This document shows, one piece after another, positions 44,391 to 55,284 of a stretch of 64,000 nucleotides of DNA. The notes below the pieces were generated by a model, which worked only from the letters and a program-made list of their open reading frames with translations, was not told the DNA's origin and did not search any database. Position numbers and translations under genes: made by a program. Position 1 is the first letter of the stretch, and the number at the start of each line of letters is the position of its first letter. The stretch spans positions 1,019,501-1,083,500 of the forward strand of contig CALNXK010000016.1 of the NCBI GenBank assembly GCA_942486035.1, written 5' to 3'. Source of the stretch: Porites lobata (Eukaryota > Cnidaria > Anthozoa > Scleractinia > Poritidae).

Positions 44391-45187
44391 ATCAATCAAG
44401 ATAAAGAATTCCCTTTGTTTACCAATCTGGTGATCATGACAGAGATAAATACAAATTTTACAGGAACAAAGTCTCAATGCTCATACGTCTAAGTAAAAAA
44501 AAACGCATTTCCACAAATATTTTGAGGAACCTGATATCACTAATGCTGAAAAAACATGGCAAGGCATAAGTGAACTCATAAATCGACAGAAGAAGAAACA
44601 AAAAGCTATCTTTGCTCTAAAATGGCCGAGAAGTAATAAGCTATTAAATGATCCGACTGAGTTTCCAAATATTTTCAATAATTTTTTCTCGTCAGTCTTA
44701 GAAATCTCCCAAAACAACGCTTTAAAAAGAAAATACATGACTGCTTACTTCAAATCCTTTCACAAACAAACGATTATCCTGATCTACCTACCTTATTAGG
44801 ACATATGCAGCAAATTCAAAATCGTCCGTAATTCACCCACTTGTTATCTTTGCAATCATCTTAATAGTGTACTTGTAAGCTTCTGACTTTGTATTCCAGT
44901 TAATCTCAGCTATGTTTTTAACGTAACCTTTGTGCTGTTCCGTACCTTTTTTAGAACTTAATATATTTATATAAGCTTAAATAACTTTTGTTGACCTGTT
45001 AATTTAATATAATGCCATGTGTGCGTATTTTGTTTTATATAGACACTGCCCACCTAGACTAGCCTTTTCTATTTGTGGGCAGTGAGAAAATAGAATTGTA
45101 AATATCTAAATATCTGAATAAACCAACTTCACTAAAAACAACCAACAACACTAAGTTTAATAATTAAAAAAATTATTAAAAAAATGT
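44391..45187 (+). mobile_element. LINE fragment inserted in FREP A intron 2
   Basis: B and D have a short intron here (TTATTATTATCGTTTAATAT or similar then CTCTATGGGCTTTCC), while A has about 800 bp extra. The insert reads FYRNKVSMLIRLSKK and TWQGISELINRQKKKQKAIF, then FNNFFSSVLEI, the linker between endonuclease and RT of a LINE. It then jumps to a 3' tail with TGTAAATATCTAAATATCTG and AATAAACC near 45100-45130. The RT itself is missing, so it is 5'-truncated and internally deleted. Confidence 0.72.
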
Positions 45188-45346
45188 CTCTATGGGCTTT
45201 CCTTGACTTCGTCATGGTCCTTAGTTATCTCTACAGCTTAAATTCCCCAAAGGGACCTTTCTCTTCCACTTCAATACTACACATTATATTCAGATTTTCT
45301 ATTTAAAATTTCAAAAATTCCTGGTAAAATTCCCTTGCATTAATTC

Positions 45347-45400
45347 TAGGAACCGCTTGCGACTCTTTTTCTCAACATCGAGGCGCGTTGAAGCTCTTGT
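45347..45400 (+). pseudogene. Truncated duplicate of FREP exon 3 start
   Basis: ATTCTAGGAACCGCTTGCGACTC then TTTTTCTCA-CATCG copies the acceptor and first 30-40 bp of exon 3, about 330 bp before the real exon 3 of FREP A. It is then lost into unrelated sequence. It retains a plausible acceptor and could act as a decoy. Confidence 0.6.
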
Positions 45401-45682
45401 ATCAATTCACCATGACTATAACAAATCTTGTGATTTTTTAAGCATTTTTTTTGTTTTCAACTTAAAGCACAAGTTATTCCGACGGTTGTTTGCAAGCAGT
45501 GACTTAAAAATTATTCAATTACGCGCGCACGATGGATTTTACTGTCCAGTTACTGAAGGATGACCCGCACCGTCCTATTACCCTGTCCTATTAATGCTAA
45601 AATAGGAACAGCTGATAGCCAATCATATTCGTGAAATTGTTACAGTTTTGTTGATAGTAAACCAGTCTTGTGTATTTTTTAG

Positions 45683-45948
45683 GAACCGCTGGAGACTCTT
45701 TTTCTTGGCATCGTGGCCAGCCATTTAGCACTAAAGACCAAGATAATGATAGCTACAAATCAATAAACTGTGCTGTGTACTACAAAGGAGCCTGGTGGTA
45801 CAAAAACTGTCATGAGTCCAACCTTAATGGTTTGTATCGCCATGGTTCACATTCATCGTATGCTGATGGCGTCAACTGGCGTGCATGGAAAGGATATTAC
45901 TACTCTGCCAAGAGAGCTGAGATGAAAATCAGACCGGTGAACTTTTAG
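45683..45948 (+). CDS. FREP A exon 3: C-terminal part of fibrinogen domain
   Basis: Starts after TATTTTTTAG|GA, phase 1, and ends TAG 45946-45948. It encodes the calcium loop [13 protein letters not shown], the Trp-rich [18 protein letters not shown], and [13 protein letters not shown]...[11 protein letters not shown]. The Asp-x-Asp-Asn-Asp Ca site and the second Cys pair (INC and NCH) are kept. The polyadenylation signal seen in the paralogues as AATAAA is AATATA here (46199-46204). Confidence 0.88.
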
Positions 45949-47583
45949 AATTGTCTTATATTAGAGGGTCACGACGATCACCACTCCTAAAAAGCTGAGC
46001 ATAGACTTTGATTATGATAGAACAACACCATATAGTATACCAACGTTGTAGAATTATTGATAGAGCCAATTGTTGTTAGCATAAAAAGCGTTTCTGATCG
46101 TTTTATTTTTCTAGCTGTGTGATTTAAGGTATAAGAATTTTCAAGTACGTGTGTCCGACCTCACCTAACTTTCACTCGGTAGGGTATATGGAGAGATAAA
46201 TATAACAAGGTGACATGTGAATCTTGTCGTGTGGAATAGATTTTTAAATAATTAAATCAAATCCGTATTTTTTAACCAACTGAAGGCTGGCAGTCGATTT
46301 GAATTACGGGACGGTTCTAAAGAGACTAGTCTGAGTCTGAGACGTGAGGTACGTTCCTTTGAAATATTGATCCCTGACCCGTTTGTTTCCAGGGGAGAGG
46401 GAATCTACAATACAATTGCCCTAAAATTACCCTTACAAGAATTTTATGCTTTTCAGATAAGTGAACTATCGTGATGCATCTTAGGAAGGGTTACATCGGG
46501 TCAATGATCTCAAAGATAGGAAAATAAGATCTTGGGTTCATGATACAACGATGATAAGGTGCGTTCTTGGATCAAGTTACCTTTCTAAGAAATTGTCCAC
46601 CCACCCCTACCCTTAAGCCAGCATTTGCCTTACGTGAGAAGCAAGTGTTTATGTTGTTTTAGGGGAGGGGTAGGTGGGCAGTTTCCAGGAAACCTAATTT
46701 TTAACCTCGTCCCCAGGGTCTTCTCGCTTTCCAATTTTGCCTTCGATTGGATGATCAATATCCCCAGCAGTTTTCGCTCTGACTGGTTACCTCTCTCTGC
46801 ATTTCTTGTGTTGCCGTCCTTTTGTTGACCAAACAGCACTTGGCAACATCAACGGCAAGTGGTTATTTCTGCCTTTCTCCACGAGCCTGCATGCAAACGT
46901 TTTCCTATTTCCTTTGTTTCACACGTCGTTTACGCTTGAAACAAGAAATTAATAGTCCGCAGTCACAGCTACTGCCAACTGAAATTCAACAAGTAAAGAT
47001 ATTTCACGATTTGTAAAGAGCTTGAAATGGTAAGCACATGAGCTGCAGGTTCGATGCGGGTGCTAAGGAGGGGTGCGATTTCAGCTTAGAACATATTTAG
47101 GAATGCTTGCAACGCGGAGCAACCGTTCTTAATAGTCTCGCGCATCCAGGTGACTCTCTTGCGCAATGAACAAGCGATTAACGTATATAACTGAAAAAGA
47201 TTAGTAGACGAAACGTGTTGTTAAACTGTGAAAACAAGTCAAAGGTAAGCAAAACTTTGTTACATTGTCTCCTCTGAGAATAGCCTTGGCTCAGCTAGAA
47301 GGCACATTATGTAAAAAGAGTCAGTGTGAAGTGGCACAGAGAATGGATATTAAGGTGAAAATGGGTGTATACGGTCGTGCGGGTAAATCTGTTGTGCATT
47401 TTTTCTCTACGATATCCCAGGTAACCGCTAGGTTAAAGACAAATGTGATACTAACGCCCAGTGCAACGGACGCAACATTGTTGGATGTTACATGTTGCGT
47501 CGGTTTGCACACCCTGTTGCATGTTGTTGAGTGTTGTTGGGAGTTGTTGCGCAAAGTTTGAAACCGGTCAAACTTTTAATACA
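45949..47583. other. FREP A 3' flank, duplicated at FREP B
   Basis: The 3' flank (about 45950-46400) aligns with 52650-53110. 47346-47576 (GGTGAAAATGGGTGTATACG ... GGGAGTTGTTGCGCAAAGTT) aligns with 53187-53408. The latter block contains GTTGCATGTTGTTGAGTGTT and other near-palindromic words of a MITE. 46680-47300 has no match in B and no gene; it holds an open frame near 46822 without motif. Confidence 0.6.
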
Positions 47584-47993
47584 AAATACCTTATCGTTTA
47601 CCACAAAATTGGCTTGGTGGACGCCTGTTTCACTGTACAGCTTTTTGAGTCACTTTTTACAGAAAGTGTTTATAGTCAATCATATGTGTGCCTTTACAAG
47701 AAGGTCTGAAATGAAACATCTGACGCAAGCGTTGTGCAATTCGAATGCGCTCACGTTTCCAAAATGTTCAACTAATCGTTTTTTGAAGAACAACTCTTTT
47801 ATAACCATGCCATTTCATTTGTGAAAGAATCTAATTCAGTAAAGGATTTTTTAATGACATAGCTGTAACGGATTAGATACATTTAATGAGTTAGTTGACA
47901 TATTGGCAGTGTGCGCGAATTTGAATTGCGCAACGCTCACGTAGTTTTATACTTGCCTCGTTTGGACCACGTGACCCGAAACACTTTGGCCGC
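47584..47993. repeat. Dispersed repeat, copy 2 of 2
   Basis: Second copy of the sequence at 36467-36883, same orientation, about 95% alike by eye. It directly follows the block duplicated at FREP B and is absent there, so its insertion came after or outside that duplication. Confidence 0.8.
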
Positions 47994-47997
47994 TTTG

Positions 47998-49800
47998 GTT
48001 AGCATTTCGATCCGTAGCCGAAAAAAAAAAATTAGGCTGTTGTTCTATATCCTGTCTGGTTCACCCAGGTAGAAGTCCTGGCATGATGTTATTATGCCTG
48101 AGCGCTTCTAGGAAATATAACACGTTTAGCATTTCGATCCGTACAGTATGTTGCCCAGTATCGGGGCACCCCAGTTTAACATTTCAATAGCTTTCCTTTG
48201 TTGGTCACAAGAGCTCTGAAATTTGGCCCAGAGAAAATTTATTTAGTCCTTAACTGCCTTAATATGACAAAAGACAGTTTAACTTTTTTGCCTTTGGTTC
48301 CATCGCGAAATTAATATTTTTGCAGAACTCCTATGTTGCCCAGTATCCGGACACAACAATAACCACGTAATTGTACATAAATTTCGACAGGCAAGCGACT
48401 TATAAGCTTCTCTTGCTCTTGCTAAGTAGTCTCGCAATCTGTTCCGCTAGCATCGTGAAATAAAACATAACAAATGACTGGGTTATGATGGGGAACGCGA
48501 GCGGTTGTGTAATAGCAGTGTAATTCTTACTTCCTTGGCTAGGAACTTTTTCACTGATTTAAGGAAGGCATCCGTGGACATGCCGAAGCCGCGGTTTGCT
48601 AGCTCAATTACCCAATCTGCAAACGAATTTTTTTCTTCAGTTTTTATTAAAAAAAAGCTTGGCGAAGGGACCTCAATGCGACGGTCTCCTATTTAGTCTG
48701 ACCTGCAGTGTTGATTTCTTCATACATATAGCACTAATTCCTCCTTCTTTCACATCTCTCAAGCCCTTTGTGACATTTTTCAGACCTTTGCAACCCCATT
48801 CTAGCAGTCACAACTGGGGAAAGTATGAGAATTCCAGGTTCAACTCCGACGCTTTCGGTTAAAAAAAACTTAAATATAGAAAATGCAGTCACGCGAAACA
48901 AGAGGCGCACACGAAATCAAGTCGCCTCGGAATGAGTGAAGAAAATTTCCGTATGGAGTTGAGTAGAATTCCATTTTACGACTATATCATATATCCTAAG
49001 CTTTCATTATAGTTATAGATATGAAATAAATCTTATCCGGATAATGTACGCGGCTAATTCATCGATTCTGTACAGCAAAGAAAAAACTGTCCGGATACTG
49101 GGCACCTGACATCAATACAGTTGGTGAATGTTTCTGGGCTCCGTTATTCCAAACAAATCGAATTTCAAAAAGAATTAATAAACTTTCTGAGAACCTGACT
49201 TCTTTAAGTATCTTCACGTTAAATATAAAACTGTTTCTTTGAAAATATGCATATTACCAACCCTTTTGTCAACAGCACTAATTTTACTGCGCAGTAAACA
49301 GCGTAAATATTAGCCATGAAATGTTTATTCACCTGAAAAGAACGGCGTCTTCTGCGACTGTTTCGCAAGCTTTCAACTAGCCAAAACCTTCATCTTAAAG
49401 ATGAAATGTTCAGCTTTCATTTGAAATACTTCGTTTACCGATAACTGAAAAGGGAGCCCCAAAAATTGAGTTTTTGTTTTAAGTGTCTGGATACTGGTAC
49501 CGTCCGGATACTGGGCAACATACAATAGCCGAAAAAAAAATTAGGCTGTTGTTCTTTATCCTTTCTGGTTCACCCAGGTAGAATTCCTGGCATCACGATT
49601 ATATTATACCTGAGAGCTTTAAGGACATATGACACGTTTAGCATTTCGACCCGTAGCCGAAAAAAAAAAAAAAATAGGGCGTTTTTTATATCCTTATATC
49701 CTTTCTGGCTCATCCAGGTAAAAGTCCTGACATTATGTTAATATGCTTAATGGAGTAAGCGCTTGTGAAATATATAACACGTTTAGCATTGCCAACCGTA
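47998..49800. repeat. Satellite of about 135 bp units, split by a transposon
   Basis: The unit starts TAGCATTTCGAYCCGTAGCC, has an A-run, TTAGGCTGTTGTTCT, TGGTTCACCCAGGTAGAA and ends ATAACACGTTTAGC. Unit 1 is 47998-48134, units 2 and 3 are about 49528-49647 and 49648-49790. The gap between unit 1 and 2 is the pogo-like element at 48144-49525. Confidence 0.8.
48144..49525 (-). mobile_element. pogo-like DNA transposon, decayed, inside the satellite
   Basis: It lies between TA (48142-48143) and TA (49526-49527) and splits the satellite word CCGTA|GCCG, which is intact in neighbouring units. Ends are CAGTATGTTGCCCAGTATC and, reversed, TTGTATGTTGCCCAGTATCC. CCCAGTATCCGGAC recurs at about 48336 and 49091 (inverted). 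On the minus strand 48520-48660 reads TEEKNSFADWVIELANRGFG then STDAFLKSVKKFLAKE|GTAAGA, resembling the CENP-B/pogo-type second helix-turn-helix with a donor site. The DDE domain was not seen. TA duplication and this domain both point to pogo (Tc1/mariner superfamily). Confidence 0.7.
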
Positions 49801-50167
49801 GAAAGAAAGATATCCTATCTTTTCTTCGTGCTAAATCAATGTAAATGTACAGCTACAGTCAGCATTTAACTACAATAAGCTGAGCACCAACGAAATTGGG
49901 TAATATTGAACTATAGATATTTAATCGTCCCTGCCTGCGTTGGCAATGAGATCGACCGCAGACTTTAAAATGTTCTTTTTAGAAGGCACTGAATTATTTT
50001 TTCCATACATTTTGTTTGATACCGCACTTTTAATTAATTTTATTTGTCGCCCCAGGATGATGACATGATTGCGTGAAAATTAACGCCTCTGTCATATTAG
50101 ATGCGAAATACGATCAGAGATTAATGGAATAGGGAATGTTGCAAGCTACTGTGTATCCAGCTGAGAT
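49801..50167. other. Gene-free spacer
   Basis: Nothing recognised. Confidence 0.4.
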
Positions 50168-50372
50168 TAGCCTGCGAGCAAGCTCTCCTATACGCTCTTC
50201 TCACTTATGGTAATATGCCTGTCTAACCTCGTTTACGGGTAAAAATTCTTTTGAAATTCAAATACGAAAAAGTCGTCTGATTAGCATTTCAAAGGACGTT
50301 TTACTCAAAAACGAGGTTAGACGGGCATATTATCGTACGTGAGAAGAGCGTATTTAGGCGAGCGAAGCGAGC
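50168..50372. mobile_element. MITE with about 75 bp inverted arms
   Basis: TACGCTCTTCTCACTTATGG and TAATATGCCTGTCTAACCTC on the left match, reversed, GAGGTTAGACGGGCATATTA and TCGTACGTGAGAAGAGCGTA on the right. Outer AGCCTGCGAGCAAGCTC is echoed by GAGCGAAGCGAGCC-like sequence. It ends right where the FREP duplication block (50400) begins. Confidence 0.75.
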
Positions 50373-50528
50373 CGCACGACAACGCGCGAGCGAGCGGTGA
50401 AGCAAATATTTGCTTAAGATTTTGTCGATGAAACTCAAATAATGTCGTTGTTAACAATGAACAAAGGCGTATAAGGGAACAAATTCGCAAAAAAAAACGC
50501 ATTTGACGGAAAAAGATACGTAGCCTCA

Positions 50529-50574
50529 CAACCGATATGAATATCCTAAAAGGAAACAACTCTAATGAGAATGG
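50529..50574 (+). pseudogene. FREP B exon 1 remnant
   Basis: Only the last 46 bp of the coiled-coil exon remain (ACCGATATGAATATCCTAAA, then AATGAGAATG|GTATGAA). The 5' part, including start codon and signal peptide, is deleted compared with FREP A: CGTAGC-TCACA of the 5' flank is joined directly to AACCGATAT. The donor site survives but has nothing to splice from. Confidence 0.8.
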
Positions 50575-51756
50575 TATGAATTCCTTTTAATCTGTATTTC
50601 TAGTCTAGACTTTTTTTCAATGTTTATTGTCTTGCAGATACCTTCAAATATCATGGTCCAGATAGGAAAATAGTGCCGTAAAGGGTGGGTTTTCTTAGTA
50701 GATTAGTCTGGGACGCAAATTGGAATCAAAGGAATTTGGTCTAGAATATCAAATATTTCATGGGGAACCAATTAATCAGTTTTCTCTGCACCGTCTCTGG
50801 TTCAATCATTAGCTGAGTCATTGTGAATCCTACTATAATATGGTACGAATTAGGGTAGGAATTAATCTCAGAGTTCTAGTAGCAGAAGGCCACCTCATCA
50901 CATCAAAACTCATAAAAGAAAACCAGAGATTTCAATTGGCTACGTACCACGAAATAATCAGCTGAAGGAGTCAATATGTACATAAACAAAATTAGTCTAA
51001 ACCTAGTTCACTGGTATAGAGCCAATTGTAATGGCATTGTATTGTGTAAACTAAAGGTCCCGAAATTGCGACCACGAGTTTGTTAGATCGGAGTGAGCTT
51101 GTAACTAACAGAAAAAAAGTAAAACGATTCTTTTTATCGAGAGGCCACATAGTAGAAGTTGACTCCTTAATAAAGTTTTGGTGTACAGTTAACTCTCTTC
51201 TGGACGGAGACCTTCGAGACGGGCGCTTAGTACCCGCCCCCCGGGGGGGAACTCCCTTATATAAGCTATACATGTGTGTGCCGCCCCCCTCGGGTGGGGT
51301 TTTTGCGCCGTTTTGGTCTGGAATCGGGTATCTTTTTCGAGGGAACTATTGGAGTGTATGAACGTAGTTATCGTTTCTATTCCAAATGAGTACAAGGAAG
51401 AAAGAGAAATTCGAAATGGATTTGAAGAATTTTTTTGTTTGCCTTCTCATCCAAGTAATGATAAAGTAATTTCTGCCCAAAGGCCAGGTCTGAAAGCGGG
51501 TGTAGAAAATCACATTTTTTGGTGCTAAATAGGGTCAGGATTTAGAGAAACGGGCTGCACACCCCCACCAATAATTCCCAGGAGTACCCGCTCTCCGGGT
51601 ACCCGTCTTAGAGAGATGTCCGTCTCATAGAGAGTCAAATAAATGGAGTAAAGAAAGGCAGGGACCAACTCAAGGTGTCCGTCTTACAGAGGTGTCCGTC
51701 TTATAGAGGTGTCAATAAGAGAGAGTCTATTGTAACAGTAACCACTTTCTGAACAG
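50575..51756 (+). other. FREP B intron 1
   Basis: Paralogue of FREP A intron 1 without its two MITE insertions. It contains the palindromic-looking TACCCGCCCCCCGGGGGGG (near 51233), also in A. No gene. Confidence 0.6.
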
Positions 51757-52134
51757 CTAAACAGAACTGTGCTGAGCTTTACAAAGCTGGGGAAAGAATC
51801 AGCGGTGTTTATACAATCGACCCTGATGGTCAAGGTGCCTTTGATGTGTTCTGCGACCAAACAACAACCGGAGGGGGGTGGACAGTGTTCCAAAAGAGAC
51901 TGGACGGCTCGGTTGATTTCTACCGCGGCTGGGCTGACTACAAGCGGGGGTTTGGTAACGTGAATGGCGAGTTTTGGCTTGGACTGGACAAGATTCACCG
52001 GCTGACCAAATCAAATAACAGGCTTCGAGTTGATCTGGAGGACACTACAGGAAAAACGGCTTACTCTGAATACGACATGTTTGCTGTTACAAGCGAGAGG
52101 ACTAAGTACCAGCTTAGTTTAGGAACTTATTCAG
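51757..52134 (+). CDS. FREP B exon 2: first part of fibrinogen C-terminal domain
   Basis: Phase-1, 378 bp, CTGAACAG|CT to TTCAG|GTGAAC. Protein KQNCAELYKAGERISGVYT onward is nearly identical to A, C and D; differences include GFGNVNGEF for GFGNLNGEF, DKIHRL for DKINRL, and AYSEYD for AYAEYD. The frame is open, but its own exon 1 is deleted, so it is expressed only if spliced from another first exon or a neighbour. Confidence 0.85.
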
Positions 52135-52381
52135 GTGAACTAATGACACATTGCCTCTAAAAAATTGCATTCAATGTTTCATTATTATCGTCAGTTAATA
52201 TTCATAATATGTCTTTATGGGCTTTCCTTGACTTCGCCATGGTCCTTAGTTATCTATACAGCTTAAATTCCCCAAAGCGACCTTTCTCTTCCACTTCAAT
52301 ACTACACATTATATTCAGTTTTTCTATTTAAAATTTCAAAACTTCCTGGTAAAATTCTCTTGTATTTAATATATATTCTAG

Positions 52382-52647
52382 GAACCGCTGGCGACTCTTT
52401 TTCTGGGCATCGTGGCCAGCCATTTACCACTAAAGACCAAGATAATGATAACGCCTCCAAAGAAAACTGTGCAAGGTCATTTAAAGGAGCCTGGTGGTAC
52501 ACAAGCTGTCATTCATCAAATCTGAATGGTTTCTACCACCATGGTTCACATTCATCTTATGCTGATGGTGTCAACTGGTATGCATGGAAAGGACATCACT
52601 ACTCTGCCAAGAGAGCTGAGATGAAAATCAGACCGGTGAACTCTTAG
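52382..52647 (+). CDS. FREP B exon 3: C-terminal part of fibrinogen domain
   Basis: Begins after ATTCTAG|GA and ends TAG 52645-52647. It keeps the Ca loop [13 protein letters not shown] and [20 protein letters not shown], and changes the last residue pair to VNS in place of VNF. Intron 2 is only about 247 bp here, against 1.37 kb in A. An AATAAA at 52894-52899 is the likely polyadenylation signal. Confidence 0.85.
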
Positions 52648-54006
52648 AACCTGTCTTAGAGGGTCACGACGATCACCACCCCTAAAAAGCTGAGCATAGA
52701 CTTTGATTATGATAGAACACCACCATATAGTATACCAACGTTGTAGAATTATTGATAGAGCCAATTGTTGTTAGCATAAAAAGCGTTTCTAAGCGTTATA
52801 ATTTTCTAGCTGTGTGATTTAAGGTATAGGAATTTTCGAGTACGCGTGTCCGACCTCACTTAACTTTCACTCGGTAGGGTATATTCAGAGATAAATAAAA
52901 CAATGTGACATGTGAATCTTGTCGTGTGGAATAGATTTTTAAAGAATTAAATCAACTCCGTATTTTTTTTAACCAGCTGAAGGCCGGCAGTCGTTTTGAA
53001 TTACGGGACGGTTCTAAAGAGACTAGTCTAAGTCTAACACGTGAGGTGCGTTCCTTTGAAATACTGATCCCTGACGCGTTTGTTTCCAGGAGAGAGGGAG
53101 TCTGCAATAAGGCCTTTCCCGATTGTGCTTGGCAACTTTTAAGCAACCAGAGAATGGATGTTCCATTATCAAATCTGTTTAGTTAAGGTGAAAATGGGTG
53201 TATATGGTGGTGCGGGTAAATCTGTTGTACATTTTTTCTCTACGATATCCCAGGTAACCGCTGGTTAACGACAAATGTGATACTAAAGCCCCGTGCAACG
53301 GAGGGAACATTGTTGGATGTTACATGTTGCGTCCGTTTGCACACCCTGTTGCATGTTGTTGAGTGTTGTTGGGAGTTGTTGCGCAAAGTTCGAAACCGGT
53401 CAAACTTAGCCACGGGTAAACGGACGCAACAACTCCCAACATTGTTGAGCCAACAATGTCGGGAGTTGTGGTGTCCGTTTCCACGTGGTCTAAGAGGCAT
53501 CATGACGGCCTCCGCTCGTACATGGAGAAGGAAATTGAGACATGTCTACTTAATTAGTACATTTAAACCTCCAAAATTTTGCCTGGTACTACCCATTTAG
53601 TGGCACCTTCTCTTACAACTCACCATGTCTATGTAAGCAGAAGGGGCGGAACCACAAAATTTTGTTGAGAATGCGGAGTGGGATCCAACTTATGTACACT
53701 GTTGAAGCCAATGCTTCACATTGTTCCACCTCGTTACACACTCAGTTTTCTTTTACGTAGATTCTTATGCCGTGATTAGGGTTTAGTACCCAGTTTTGAA
53801 TCGTTCGTCTCTTATCAATATCATAAGTGTTTAAGCCATCATTGTTTTTTACAGATTTCGTAAATTTGAACAAGTATTCAAGAAGGCAACGTGGAACACA
53901 AGTTTCATATTTTAAGCTACCAGATTAAAGTTGTAATAATTTAAGTTTGAAATCAGTTTGCTAAGTAGCTCTAAGTACTAGTTTTTAAGACTATGTTGAT
54001 ACTAGA
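52648..54006. other. FREP B 3' flank
   Basis: Aligns with the A 3' flank to about 53110 and again at 53187-53408. 53416-53480 is a palindromic segment (CGGACGCAACAACTCCCAAC against GTTGTGGTGTCCG with an inner CAACATTGTTG). 53510-54006 holds nothing recognised. Confidence 0.55.
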
Positions 54007-54140
54007 CAGTGGCGGATCCAGACCTTCAGATAAGGGGGGGGGGGCGGTCTCCAAAAGTTTTTTTGGCCTTTCGGACCTCAGTTTAGGCATCAAAATAAGG
54101 GGGGCGGGCCTCACGGGTCCCTCCCCTTGATCCGCCACTG
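54007..54140. mobile_element. MITE with CAGTGGCGGATCCAG ends
   Basis: CAGTGGCGGATCCAGACC at the left and AAGGGGAGGGA / TTGATCCGCCACTG at the right form 14-16 bp terminal inverted repeats. G-rich and C-rich runs sit symmetrically inside. These ends are common in animal hAT-type non-autonomous elements; superfamily uncertain, since no clear target duplication was seen. Confidence 0.65.
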
Positions 54141-55022
54141 CTATACCGGATAGCTTTTGAGCCACCACGATTAACTGAAAAGAACGGCTGTGGCGTCGCG
54201 AAGAAGCTCCGCGGCGCCGATCTCTAAAGCAGAGTCACATATCGGATAGGTGTTCTACCATTCTGGTATAGTGTCAACATAGCCTAAGAATCCGTAGGTC
54301 GGACCAAGCTCGTCCTCAGGCCTTTTCCATTAAAATAAGGGAAAAGGTAAAAGCCCTGGGTACGAAGTTGCCGACTGACGTGACGGATATCATTACGGCT
54401 TTTCGGACTCCTCCGACCCTCGCGCACTCGGATTGACCACTGAAGCAGGCAGTCAGGACCCTATTAGAGAAAGACCCAATAATAATAACAGATTGTCCCG
54501 ACTTTGACATCTCAGAATGAGATGGGGATTAGGACAGGAAAACCCTACAAATTATAATTTTGCGAATACTAGAGAGTGTCTTCAAAACATATTTAGTATC
54601 GATAAAATAATCATAAAGAAGAATTTAGTTTAGTTAAATTGTAATTTATAGTGACGGAATTTCTAATCCGTATTTACAGTGCAATACTACATATCACATT
54701 ACAAAAAACCAAAAAAGTCTGGTATCCGCATGGCACAATTTTTTTTTAATTGTGTTTGAAGGATACGTTGCATTCCGGATTTCAATTGTCTTTTTGGACT
54801 TTGCACTGGTTTGTCCCGAAAACACCAGAACGTGTCAGATGCAATACACACTGAGCATGTACCTACTTCCCTTTAAACTTTCTCGAGGGCCATCGATTTC
54901 CTTCTCGCGGGATCAGGAAATAATTTTTGTCTGCTCATCTTTTTTCGCGCAGGTCAGGAGGTCTTAATTTACAGGACACCCGTTTACATTGCCATTCAAC
55001 ATAGGAAGAGTGAAGAAGCACG
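54141..55022. other. Spacer 5' of FREP C
   Basis: 54308-54368 is a fragment of the CTCGTCC...CAGGGC family (CTCGTCCTCAGGCCTTTTCC / GGGAAAAGGTAAAAGCCCTG). 54980-55022 (TTTACATTGCCATTCAA ... GCACG) is conserved just upstream of the FREP D start too and should be the 5'UTR or core promoter. No TATA box was assigned. Confidence 0.5.
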
Positions 55023-55284
55023 ATGTTTTCTGTTTCCGTGTCTTCAAGTTGGAGTCTTCTGATCTTATTGTTGTTTGTGAACAGCCAGCAAACCTTCGCT
55101 AAACCAGCAAAGAGACTTGCAGGTGCGACCACGGTTCCTAAAAAAATCCAGCAATGCAATAATGTGTATTTCTACGAGGCGCCCAACGAGAAAATTGCTA
55201 CAATTCTGAAAGAAATAAAGGAACAACTGGGTCAAATACAAACTGACATCAATGAAAAGATAGGAAACAAGACAAATGAGAAAG
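55023..55284 (+). CDS. FREP C exon 1: signal peptide and coiled coil
   Basis: ATG 55023 is followed by a classical signal peptide with core SLLILLLFVNSQQTFA and a likely cleavage before KPAKRLAG. Then come CNNVYFYEAPNEKIA and an amphipathic helix ILKEIKEQLGQIQTDINEKI, probably an oligomerisation coiled coil; an N-linked glycosylation site (NKT) follows. It ends at donor AAAG|GTATGA, phase 1, matching exon 2. The single Cys before the helix may form inter-chain disulphides. The product is expected to be secreted as a multimer. Confidence 0.85.
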
